Shown here in pieces: positions 13,348 to 24,674 of a DNA stretch of 64,000 nucleotides (position 1 is the stretch's first letter; each line of letters opens with the position of its first letter). The notes below the pieces were generated by a model. The model was not told where the DNA came from. It ran no database searches and saw nothing but the letters and a program-made list of their open reading frames with translations. This stretch comes from Populus alba (taxonomy: Eukaryota; Streptophyta; Magnoliopsida; Malpighiales; Salicaceae), in NCBI RefSeq assembly GCF_005239225.2, contig NC_133292.1, positions 9,644,985-9,708,984 of the forward strand. Direction: 5' to 3'. Both the position numbers and the translations under genes were made by a program.

Positions 13348-14929
13348 GTAAAGTTAAGGTAAAGGCTGGTATTTTGACTGAAGCCGCCGGGCTCCACTTT
13401 TCCTCTTATCTTACGTGTCGTGCTATTTGATTTTTTTGGGAAACTTCAATTTAGCTTCTAATGTATATTTCTATTACCAGTTAAGTCTCACATCTTTTGA
13501 TTTTATCATTTTTACTTCGATAGTAGTAGATTTTAGAAAATATCATCCCTTCACTTCTCTAGCAATTATTATGTATTGGATAGAGATACTCAAAAAATAT
13601 ATATGAATTACATGTAAATTATATTAAAATTTTGTAATTATTGATTATGGATGAGCCACTTCTCTAGTAAACTTCAATATTAGGATATTATTATATTTTA
13701 GATAATGATACTTAGAAATATATATGGATAATATTTCAAATTTTAAAATATATAATTAAAATGTTATTTAGCATTTGGGATTTGGATTTTCTCTTCTTAA
13801 TTTAAAAAAGTTTAGGATAATAATAGAAACTTAAAATACTTGCAAAAACAGTCATAATTGGAGAAATTCAAAGACTTTTTTGTGATAAAATCAGTATATT
13901 TATAAGAAATATGTAAAATGACATAAGACAATAAATAATTTAAAAGAGTTTTAAATTCAAGGAATAAAGATATTTGTTACTGAGTAATTAAGTTGATTAA
14001 TAATTTGAAATCTATATATCTTCTATCTTAAAAGATGAAAAATTAAAAACCTTTTACTTGGATGATTCATAGGTATTTATACCCTATAAACCTTGTTATT
14101 TTTAGGGAAACAAAATACTGAAAAATCTTGTATTTTTTAGTGATATTGATAAAAAACAAATATTCATAATATATTATTAATGAAATAACAAGTTCTTTGA
14201 GGAACCTCGTATACACTTATAAGTATAGAAAAATTATTATCTCAACATGAATAATTATTATAAATGAAAATGTATAACAATTTATCATGTTTTTTATTCA
14301 TATTCCTTGAACTTGAATAACTGTTAAGTTTAAAATTTATAAATCTAGTATGTTTGTTAAATTGATGTTGCCTTGAATGTCACTAATAACCATATTTATT
14401 TTATTTAAAAATATTTTTTATAAATAAAAATATTAATCAAATCCTAACTCATCACGTACAAATCACACGTGGATTGTATTCAGATTTTATAATTACCAAT
14501 TATGGATGGATACAAAGGTGACATTGTCTGGTATCAATAACGTTCGAAAAAAAAAAAAGATAAAATGAAAAGCCTTGGGACTGCTAATAATGAGTTGACA
14601 TAACAAGGACTGAGCTGATGTTTCTCCACTGTTTTTCTATCTCGATGAGTTTTTTTTTGGTTAACATCAAGCGTATGATTTGGTCCCACAGAGAAAAAGA
14701 CTTCGCTTATGTTCGAGATTCATTATTCCCATCTTTACTGTCCTCTTTTCACAGTGGTCAATGCATAGGAGTAAAAATGAAAGATATACCTCACAGGGAG
14801 GTAATGTAACAGCTATATGTTTGATATTTTTTAATTGTATATTTTATTTTTTTTAAGATGCACTCTCAATTTGATAAATTCGTATTTTTTCATGATTTTT
14901 TAAAGGTATTTGGAATTTTGAAAAAGATA

Positions 14930-15050
14930 ATCGTTCAAAATATTTTTTATTAAGTATTTTTTTGTTTTTTAAAATTACTTTTGATATCAACACATAAAAA
15001 ATATATTTTAAACTTAAAAAAATTTAAAATAAAAAAACACAATTTACATC
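14930..15050. repeat. Dispersed AT-rich repeat, copy 2 (inverted relative to 54770-54960)
   Basis: Reads TTTTTTAAAATTACTTTTGA then TATCAACACAT, the reverse complement of the core found at 54850-54900. It lies in intergenic AT-rich DNA. Confidence 0.45.
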
Positions 15051-16760
15051 GTATTCTCATACACTACCTTGTATGCCATACCAAATTTCTTCCCATGCTA
15101 AAAAGATGCCTCAATGATATATAAATTTTAAAAAGCAATTAAAAAAAGAGAGTTTCACCATTACCATGAATTTATCTGATAACTTTGCTTGATTTAATAT
15201 ACAATAAAAAATAAAAAATAATATTAGATGAATTGAAAACAAATTAGCTCTAGTCAACACGAGTTAACCTATTAAATTTGTGACCCGATGGCATATGAAA
15301 TTAAAATAATATCATGGAAAATAAAAGATTAAAAAATAATAAAATTTAATTCCCAACAAACTTAATATTAAAATAATAAAATTTTAAAAAAAAAAAAAAA
15401 AAAACCTAAATCATTTCAGGCTAACTTTTTATATTCACGAAAAGGGTCCCAAGATCGAGATTTTCCCATTGGAGACAAACCTGAAAAAACTATGAAGTCA
15501 AAATCTCAATCAATAAAATATTAAGGGGTGAAATTAAAAAAAAAGTACAGTAAAAAATGACAAATAATAATAATAATAATAATAGCAATAAGAACAATGA
15601 AGATAAAGTTTGTTATGAAAATAAATTGAAATCAAACCTGAATGATGAAAATACAAAACAAATCCAATTAATAAAATGATTTAAAATAAAATAAATAACA
15701 ATAAAAAAATAATGATTTAACACAACAAATAATAAATCAAAAGTAGATAAAATTGAAAAACAGTTTTAATTTTATAAACTATTTCAAATAAAACAAATAA
15801 TAATAAAAGGAATATGGACTAAATCTAAAACAAAAACAAATTGAAAGGATTCTTTTAAAAATTTGCAGGGTAATGCATTAAAATCAAGAATAAGAGAGAA
15901 GAAGAAGATCATTGAAGCCAAACCAAAAGTGATTTAGCCACATGTATCATCTGAGAATAGAGGGGTTACCGAAACAATTTGAATATCTCCATGGAAGCCA
16001 CTGTCTAGTTGCCAAGTGTGTTTTCACATGCTGCCCAAACAACATTAAAGATCTATTTTGATTTTAAGATAGAACCTCGATTCATAAAAGTAAACTACCC
16101 TGTTCATGTCTTGTTTTTTGTTTCTGATAATATATGCATACATGCCATGAATGCAACAACTGGCACGCAACAACACCGAATAAATGACTGGATCAAGTTA
16201 ATTTAACCATCAAAATATTTCTTTCATTGACAAAGTAAAAGTGCATGCTCGATGTTAAGTGTTTGGTTCATGGAGAACTGTAGAACGATAAATACAAGTG
16301 ATGACAGTATGACACAACAACTCACGCGTATAATGACGCAAAAAGAAAAGAAAAAAAGAAAAAGAAAAGAGAGGAGGAGATAATCTCTCGATCGATGCAC
16401 AGGATAGAAACCAACGTGGACGTAAAAATGGTTGAGCCCAGAAGTCAAAACATGTAAACAAATCTCCTTTCTGTGAAGATCCTATCCAATCATAAAAGAA
16501 CAGGTGGCAACCACTTATTTTCAAATGATGGACTGTAGGAAGGACTGCCGCCATTTTTTGTATAGATAATTCCTGCAAGGGGTTGACATGGTCATGAAAG
16601 AGCACAGAGAATGGGTCAGATATTGATAACAGTTGAATAATGCCAGAAAAAAAGGGGTCAGATACATATATAAACCTCATCATTTTCAGAGCTAAATCGT
16701 TAGTGTTCGCAAGGAAATAACATGGAAAAAAGAAGAAGAGAGCCAATTTATTCTATTCTA

Positions 16761-16770
16761 AAAATAAAAA
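16761..16770 (-). terminator. RNA polymerase III T-run terminator of tRNA-Glu
   Basis: In the sense of the tRNA the bases immediately after the discriminator read TTTTTATTTT, a typical Pol III termination signal. Confidence 0.7.
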
Positions 16771-16842
16771 TTCCGTTGCCGGGAATCGAACCCGGGTCTC
16801 CTGGGTGAAAGCCAGATATCCTAACCGCTGGACGACAACGGA
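16771..16842 (-). tRNA. tRNA-Glu (anticodon TTC)
   Basis: Read on the minus strand, 72 nt fold as a standard cloverleaf. The acceptor stem TCCGTTG pairs perfectly with CAACGGA, followed by discriminator A. The D arm has GTCCAGCGGTTAGGA, the anticodon loop CTTTCAC gives anticodon TTC (Glu), and the T arm CCCGG/TTCGATT/CCGGG pairs fully. The internal A and B boxes (B box GGTTCGATTCC) match RNA polymerase III promoters. No intron; CCA is not encoded, as expected for a nuclear gene. It sits alone in the AGB1-glucanase spacer. Confidence 0.97.
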
Positions 16843-18859
16843 TTTTTTATATTTTCTTCCTATTAAAAAGATAATTAATGAATATATGATAACTTGTCAA
16901 ATGTCTTCAATACGCAAACTCAGATTTAAGGCCCACCCAGAGTCAAAAGTGGATTCGTTTTCACACGCCCAATTGATTCGAGATTTTCACATGCAAAAGT
17001 GGTCGTCTTTTTTTGTTTTTGGAAATCCATGTGGTATCCTAAAGCAGCTTGTAATTGTGCATCAGAAATTACGTTTCCATGGCGTCGTGGTAGGGCAGGT
17101 AGAGGTTAACTCGAGAGATGTTGATGCTCACTATAGTATAGAAGACAAATAATTTGAAATTACCGGTTTGGGCCCAAGCCGGAGTATTAACTACTAACAC
17201 ACCATTTACCTAGCATATAATTGGAGGACACCAATTCCATAGATTTTTATGCTAATAATGAACGTTGATCACGCATTCACATAGTCTACTGCAAAATTTA
17301 GCTTGGATTTCCTCCTGATGGGCTCTGTTAATGCCATCCCGGCACAAACCAAGATGACAAAGAGAGGACATGGTTTTGAATACATTATAGAAATCCAAGA
17401 GTCGACTGTTCATGGATTTCCATGCATGTGTACTCAAATCAAGAGTGGAAAATATAAAACTGAAGGGCTCTGTTCTGTTTCCAAAAATATGGGACTCGGT
17501 CCACAAAATTGGTGAAAAGTGTAGATTGATGCATACAATCCAAAGTTGCCCTGACAAAACTATGGGGGAAACGAAATCCAGATCCTCTTATGGAATATCG
17601 AGGAAATTATGTAGGTATTGTTTGTTTGCTAAAAAATATATTTTTTTAAAAAATAAATTTTAGAAAAGTGAATTCCGAGAAAATAAATTATTTTTTGATA
17701 TTTGGTAGTATAGTGAAAAATAAGTTGGAAAATATTTTTTACTATTTGGTTATGTTATGAAAAATGAGCTGGAAAATAACTTATTAGTGTTTTATTTTTT
17801 TTAAGTTTATTAAAATAATTAGGAACAAATCTTACAAATTAAAAAGTTAAATGAGAATGAGAGTAAAAAAAATATAATTTCATAAATGATCTCAAATAAA
17901 ATAAATAATAATCAAAATAATAGAGATCAAATCTAAAAAATAAAAAAATTAAAAGATGAAAAAATTAAAATAATAATAATTAACATTTCATAAATTATTT
18001 CAAATAAAATAAGTAACAATCAAAAGAATAAGAATCAAATTTGATAGATAAAAAATTTTAATTAAAAAATAATAAGGGAAAAGCAAATAACAATTATAAA
18101 AATAAGGACCAAAATTAATATAAAAATTAAATTCTAAGGAATGAAATTGAAAAAAAAATATTCAAAACAAAATATATATAATAATTAAAAATTTGAGTAT
18201 CAAATTTGATATAATCAACAAATAATTTAACATTTTTAATTTTTTCACAATTTCCAGAAAGTGTTTTCCGTTCAAAATAAAAAAAAAAAATTTCTCGAAA
18301 CAAAGCCAAATTTTTCTTTGATCAAGAAGTATTTTTTATTAACTAAATTTTTTAATAAAAAACAAACAAAAAAAATTAAAAAATAATTTTTCAAGAAATA
18401 AATATAACCATAGTTATAGTCAAGTTTGCGTTGATCATTGAGAAAAAAAGAGGATTAAGCAGAGACATTTTCTTCACAAAAACTTGTGGGCTCCTCAGAT
18501 AAATAACGACAGGGAGAGAGGAAAAAGGGCAACTTGCAATAGATTTGAAGTTTGAGCCTTGTAAATTAGAAAATGGCATGATTGCCACTTTAAGCCTTGT
18601 CTATAAGAGATGTACATGATTGGATATTTGAAACATTGTACCAGAAACCACGTGACAGTCTATAAAGTTCCTCTAAACATAATTGCACTTCATGGCATAC
18701 TTCCTGCTACCTTAACAGCATCAGAGCAATGAAAATGGACAGCGAGAAACAGAGATCTAAATCAATGCTTCCAAATTGAAGGAGGAAGCCTTTACAATCG
18801 CAGATTCAAATTAAAACCATCAAGGTACAGTACCAAAATGAAACCTGCTCTTGATTTTT
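16843..18859. other. Intergenic region with an AT-rich element at about 17615-18385
   Basis: 16843-17600 is moderately complex but shows no recognisable gene. 17615-18385 is AT-rich and bounded by inverted TTTGTTTG...TAAAAAA-like and TTTTTTA...CAAACAAA-like ends. It contains two near-repeats around GAAAAATAAGTTGGAAAATA and GAAAAATGAGCTGGAAAATA (about 17714-17780) and several ATTTCAAATAAAATAA-type units. It resembles a non-autonomous transposable element or a nested AT-rich repeat. The remainder up to 18859 is probably the glucanase 3' flank. Confidence 0.4.
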
Positions 18860-21800
18860 TCAAGTGCTCCCCCCAGGGTAGGTGCAGCCATTGTAACCTA
18901 CAATTAGAGAGAGAAACACATTCATAAGCATGGCAATGATTCCAAGACAGAGACTATAAACCACAAAAGATTAAAACTTTGGGTGATGTGGGGACCTAAA
19001 GCCATAAAGTGGGCAAAAAATTCAAAAGCTAATATTGTTTTATATTCTTAATTCATCAGTAGCCATGAAAACTAAAAGCTATTGTTCTTTTTACATTTCT
19101 AATCACATACTAATATGGAGCTAATTCAACGAAGAGAATATCACCTTTTTTTTTTAAAGTATAATTCATGATAACAAGAGCTGGCACCTAATGGTTCCTA
19201 GAGTAGTTATTCATTTACGTGTTGTAGAAAGAATTGCTTTTTGACACAAAGCAACTTTAAGTAAGAAGATGCTCAAATAGGAACCGTGATGTGGTCATTT
19301 CTAATGTCAGCAATTGCATAAATTTTGTATACATGAAAGGAAATAGAGTTGGAGTTAAAATGGAAATTTTACTGGGATTTTTGGACGTGAGTGCAGCCGT
19401 TTCTGAGAAATCACAGTTCCATGGATTCTTTGCAGAAGCCTGGTAGTAGAGATTAATGGCATAAGCAGCATGTGATGCCAGAGTATCTGGTATGAAACAG
19501 GCACCTCCTGGTTGAATGGGGCCGCAATCTATGCCTTGGCCACAGGCATAGTCGAGACTTGCCTGCAATTGAGTATCAGAAGCACCGGTTTTCGGCACGC
19601 ACCAGCCTACTGTTGCTGGACTTGGTGATGAAGTTGCTGGAGGTTTTGGAGTCGATGGAGTCTGAGGAAAGACCAAATGGTGGATTTTACAAATCGCAAA
19701 TCAATAATATCAAACTAGCTGCATTTAAGCAACGCATTCCCTATAACTGTCTTTCTGCATTTAAGATGCAGATGCAAAAATGAGCTCAACGCTTGATGCA
19801 TACAACTTCCTGCAATAAACTGTGAAAATCTGATAATAAATCTTCAAAACACCCTGATACCAAATTCTCAATTAAGAACAAATAGAATGGAACATCACAG
19901 CCAACAAATTTCGACTCCCCTTCAACATTTCTACCAATCCTCGTCACGAAAGTCAATTTTAAATGCTTTCTTCTCCCTTCTTATAATCATGTTAACCGGA
20001 AATTACCAACACATGTCATGCTTTAGGCCTAAGCCTGGTTAGATCTTGAGCATCCTAGTATACATGTAAACTCCTCTATTGAGTGATAATTGCAGGTTAC
20101 TTTGTGTCACCATGACCACAGCCTACAAAGAAGATTGCCAAGGAGAAACATTCTTAAAGCGTTGAAGGAAAAGAAGGTATGGTCCTTACCAAGCTACTCT
20201 TTGAAAGACCAATATCATACGTCATTGAAAGGTCAGGCTTGAAGAGCCCAAACGATCGTTCCGAACCAGGACCAGGTTTCAAATCCTCATCATAAAGGGC
20301 GAAGATATATGTATCTACAGATTTTCCAGGCATTAGTGGGGTTCCAACCATTGATCTAAGGCGAGAAATCAAATTGCCATTATAAGCCCTTGCATTCTCA
20401 ACGCTTGGCCCAACCTCGTTGCTGTCACCTTTGTAAGGCCACCCTGTCTCAGCAACCAAAATCTCAATGTCATTGAATCCCATAGCATTTAAGGCCGACC
20501 GTACAGCATCAACCTGCAATTCATTTTCCAGAACAATTAAATAACATCAATCTAATGAACCGAAGACTTGATCATTAGAGGCTTAAGCTTCCTCTTGATG
20601 AATTATAAAAAGTATGAACCTGTGTATCAGTATAGGGAAGTGTACTTCTACATACGTGCTCTGTAGTCATAATTCAAACACTTGCAAACCCCATGCCTGG
20701 CCCTTAGTAAATGCAAAAACTACAATGGCTGATGATATGATTATGATGTTCACACATGGTGGTCCCCAACCAATCAAATTAAACAACATTTTATATGGTC
20801 CAATTTCTACATCAACAATAATTCAAGTCTCGGAACGATTTGAGCATAGATTATAGCAAAGGCCAGCCTGTCATGAGGCACAATAAGTCACATCCCAGTG
20901 CCCTCTATCCTCTCAGGGAAAAAGGAAGGGCATATAATAGAGGAGAGAATTATCTGCAAATGCTTTTTCATGAAGTCCTTGAACAAATGCACTTGCTTTC
21001 TAAGTCTCTTTAACCAAATATTATTAATTTGACTTCTAAAAGTTAGCACACCACACTACCATTTAAACAGGAATTCTATAGCAATGCTTCATCGAAGTCC
21101 AAAACACACCCACAACCGTATGATGCAACACTCTTGCAAATATCAACAAAATGACGTGTACATGTAAATAATCACAGCATTTTGTTGATAATCCATGGAA
21201 AATGAACTCTAATCCTTGATCATCCCAAGCAAAGTTTTTGTTACATCGATGGAACTTTCATCCCTCCATTTTGCGCAACCCACACGGCAAGCTTTCAATA
21301 ATTTGGCACTTAAAGTAAGCGCACTCGAAAAAAACACAACCTTAACTGATCCCAAGTGATCGAAATTGCTGGAGACCTTTCGTAAAGGCCGAAGGCGTAA
21401 AGTTGACATAGGTACAGGGAACCTAATTCCCCATGTCAATGTCGTGCCTTCGTGACCAGAGAAGACAAAACATCTACGCTACGCTATATCGCTACTGTAT
21501 GCCACAAGCTTGTCCCGTACTTCTTTGTTTATTGACCTAAAAATCTCACATGTCAATGTGTCATTTACTCACTGGGCCTCTACAACGCCCAACTGATTAC
21601 GAATTAATCATCGAGGTCTGCTGATCACTATACTATTGCGACAGCCTCGTCTGGACCAACCATCCATTAATCCGTAACGAGCCTTGTTTTAGTATTGCGT
21701 TGCAAACAGAGTGGCGGATAAAATTTGAATTTTTTTGTTTAAAAATTATTATTTTTTATTTTTGAATTGTTTTAATATGTTTTTTATTAAAATAATTTTT

Positions 21801-22983
21801 TAAAAATAAAAAATATCATTATAAAAAATAACAGGGTGGCGGCTAGTTTGGAAACATGTTCGTAACGTGTTTTACATAAAGTTGTTTTTTTTTCCTTGAA
21901 GTTATTGTTACTATACTTTAAAAAATCAACACAATATTAACTACGTTGCTTAACTATAGCCACGGCGTGTAAGGCACGCACGGCCAAGATTGAATCACAC
22001 CAGCATGTCAGCAACTGTTCAAAGTAATCAGTAAAAACTTGAATGTGCTTACCTGAGCATCAAACATGTTCATGTACTTGATCCCATTTCCCGAGTCAAC
22101 TCGTCCCGAGTTGGGTTGAAACAAGCAAAAAGCCAGAGTCTCCGGTCTTGGGTCGCTCTGGTAAGCAAAAAAGGGGTACGGATTAACGGCAATGGGTGAA
22201 CCATTGTCCTTTTGGAACTGCAATAACCCTTTCATAGTGTCTTGATAAGCCGGGCTAAACAAACCCGAAGAAGGCGGGTCGGACTGAGACAGTATGGCCA
22301 TGGAATGCACAGTGGAGACCTTGACCTTGCCGCCGAGGGAGGCAGAGGTAAGTGCTTTTTGCATATTTTGCATCGCTGGTAAAAGTTGAGAGATCAGGTT
22401 TTGATCGTTCGATAACAATACCTGTCAAAACCAACACCCTCCATAACTTAGCCCACTTGAAATATAATGTCAGGACTATACAATTCTGATAATTACGTTC
22501 ACAGTGTAGAAAATCAGCAATTAAAAATCGTAGAAGTGTTCATATCGCATTACCTCGTTACCAACTGTGATGAGAATGATCTTGCTAGAAGGGTAAGCTA
22601 AAACGTTCGAGTTAACCCACTGAGTCGCAAAATTGGGATCTGAAGCTAAAGCAGGGATGTCTCCATTAGCAGCACCAATAACTATCCCAATTCCAGTATC
22701 TGCCAGTGCTTTAATGATTGCTGGATCAGCACCATAGAGCCTAACTTTCTGTACAGCCGTAGATTGTAGGAGCTTCGCTGTGGCTGATGGTGGGGGTAAG
22801 TTATCAGCCACTTGACCATAATTGACCCCAATAAAAGACTGTGAACCTGTAACAAAAACCAAAATCAAGCTGTGAACCTCTTAATTTTTATGTCTTTTAG
22901 GCCAAAATAAATCAAAGTTTGAACTTACTAGCGAAGTTGAAAGATTGAAGGAGACAGAGAAGGATGAGGATTGAAATCGCCAT
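18860..22983 (-). CDS. Glucan endo-1,3-beta-glucosidase (GH17) with X8/CBM43 domain, glucanase 7-like
   Basis: Hydrolyses internal beta-1,3-glucan (callose) linkages, extracellular or at the wall. Six minus-strand exons: 22929-22983, 22554-22846, 22053-22421, 20190-20513, 19373-19661, 18860-18897; 1368 bases, 455 aa. The N-terminus MAISILILLCLLQSFNFA is a signal peptide. The GH17 barrel starts at IGVNYGQVADNLP. The proton-donor Glu is in TVGNE and the nucleophile Glu in VAETGWPYKG. A Pro/Ser/Thr linker (TPSTPKPPATSSPSPA) leads to an X8 callose-binding domain, WCVPK...C, with all six cysteines, the last in a final 12-codon exon ending YNGCTYPGGST. There is no hydrophobic tail after X8, so a GPI anchor is not predicted. 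Intron 3 is long (20514-22052). The homologue in the matching Arabidopsis position is At4g34480. Family assignment is secure; the physiological substrate is inferred. Confidence 0.95.
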
Positions 22984-23110
22984 GTTTGGTATTGTATGTG
23001 TGGCTGTGGGAATATCAATTATTATTCTCAAGGGATGGGAGAGGAAGGGACAAAGAAATGGAGGGGAAGGCGAGTGAAGTGGAGAGGAATGGAGTTTAAC
23101 GGTTTAAAAG

Positions 23111-23120
23111 TTTATATATA
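23111..23120 (-). promoter_or_regulatory. Candidate TATA box of the glucanase gene
   Basis: On the minus strand this reads TATATATAAA, about 130 bases upstream of the glucanase ATG (22983), a normal distance for a plant core promoter with a leader of about 100 bases. The assignment is by position and motif only. Confidence 0.45.
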
Positions 23121-23939
23121 AGTGTAGCAGTTTCGATTCTGCTGTGTGTGTGGAATTCAACTAAAGTTAGCTGGATGTCCTCGTGGCTCGTGGAATGGGA
23201 CCCTGTCTTTTTGGGTTTTTTTATTACCTCGTAGCTTGTAACAGTGACTCAGTTTGAAGAGGCAACATGGGATCTAAAAAACGTGTCGGCTCAATGAGTC
23301 TGAAAATCCAAGTTCCCGTCGGCAAAAAATGAGTGAAACATAGATAGACTTTTTTTTTAAAAAAGAAAAAAATAGTATCGTGGACAAATTTTCTTTTACA
23401 AAATATGTGTTAAAAATTTATTTATAAAAATAAAAGTTTATTAAAAAATAATTGCTGCTTTGCTAATTTCAAAAAAAGCTCAGGATATCAATATATGAAT
23501 TTGAAATTTCTTAAAATTAAAATATCTTCTTGTGTGTGTTTGATAGTCTCGTAGAATAAGTCACATGACATCAAGTACCAAAATTGTATTTTGAGGGGTT
23601 TGGAAAAAAGTTTGTATCAGCCACCCATTGTGAGTGCTGCAGCAAATTCTGCTTTAAATTTCGGATGCTAATTGGCAATTTCCATCAGAACGTCTTTTCC
23701 AAATCATTCCAATATTTTAATGTTTCTTCATTCATACGTTAATCTGTGGTTAAAAATACAAAGTCTAATTCGTCATCAGGTTAGCGTGAGAGCCGTATTC
23801 TGCGTCAAGACGATGAGAGGCCCAAGTCTGGTCTAGTACCGAGCTGAAACAACGGTCACTAGCCGCGTGGGGATATAGATTTACAAGAAGTGTTCACAGG
23901 TTAGATATTTAGATAGTATTTAATATTGTGTTGAGAGTT

Positions 23940-24674
23940 TGATGCGAACCTCGTGATCACGTGGTCACGCAATCCACAATCAAGATTGAGATCTGATCCC
24001 GGAAAGCCGAAATAGGTCTGATAGGAGTGCGACACAATGGAAACCTGCCCCAAGGCACCTACACTATTGGAATGAGTAGAATGACGCCACGAAGCCAGTT
24101 AATCTTCGATAAGTCAGATTCAGTTCGTTCAAGAACTGAAGAATGCAAGAATCACTCTCACACGTTAAAACTGAAAAATTCAGAAGTAATTATCATCAAA
24201 GCTGCCGAAATTTTGGCCTACATGAGTTTAAATAGTTCTTGAAAAGTTAACCCTAATGGACCCTTTATGTGGACTTATATGAGGTCCACTCAAAACTGGC
24301 CCAAAACCCTAAAATGAAAAGCCCATAACCCAAAAATGAAAAGCCCATAACTTAATCCAAACAAGCCTTGGATCCTAACTTAAAACAAAGTATGAATTAA
24401 GCCCAAACAAGCCTTGGGCTGTAGCTAACAAAATAAAATAAAGCCCTTATCTCATGGCCCAAATAAGGTTGTATTGGACCCCTCTTCCACATGGATAAGA
24501 TGTACTAGGATCTCCTCTTGATACTCCAATGGACCTTCCAATTCTGACTTGGTGGAAACCTTCAAAACCAATGCATTCAATGCGTCTTTCAATGTCTTTG
24601 TCTTGGACCGAGTCATTGGTCCATTTGGAACATGTAATGGGTCATTGCTGGTGTTTCTGGGCTGGTCCGCATCA
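23940..24674 (-). repeat. 3' LTR of the gypsy element
   Basis: 735-base terminal repeat, almost identical to 30578-31313. It includes the C-terminal coding end of gag-pol (24452-24674). It contains two short internal duplications: AATGAAAAGCCCATAAC twice (about 24310-24352) and CCAAACAAGCCTTGG-type units twice (about 24358-24420). Confidence 0.97.

Larger units (their letters stand above)
13036..16770. other. AT-rich intergenic region with repeat debris
   Basis: Right after AGB1 there is its probable leader and promoter, with a purine-rich run at 13305-13347 (GA/GGGA units). From 13430 to 16000 the sequence is strongly AT-rich. It holds two diverged copies of an about 100-base unit (about 13553-13640 and 13658-13745, sharing CACTTCTCTAG and AAATATATATG), an (AAT)n run near 15559-15585, a poly-A of about 20 near 15390, and A-rich repeats at 15500-15880 resembling those at 2620-3330. 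No gene is recognised. Confidence 0.45.

Noticed and set aside
16255..16746. 163-codon open frame on the minus strand just downstream of the tRNA-Glu
   Set aside because: Phe-rich, no recognisable domain, no splice or promoter context, and overlapped by another frame. Its length is unusual for chance but I cannot support a gene.
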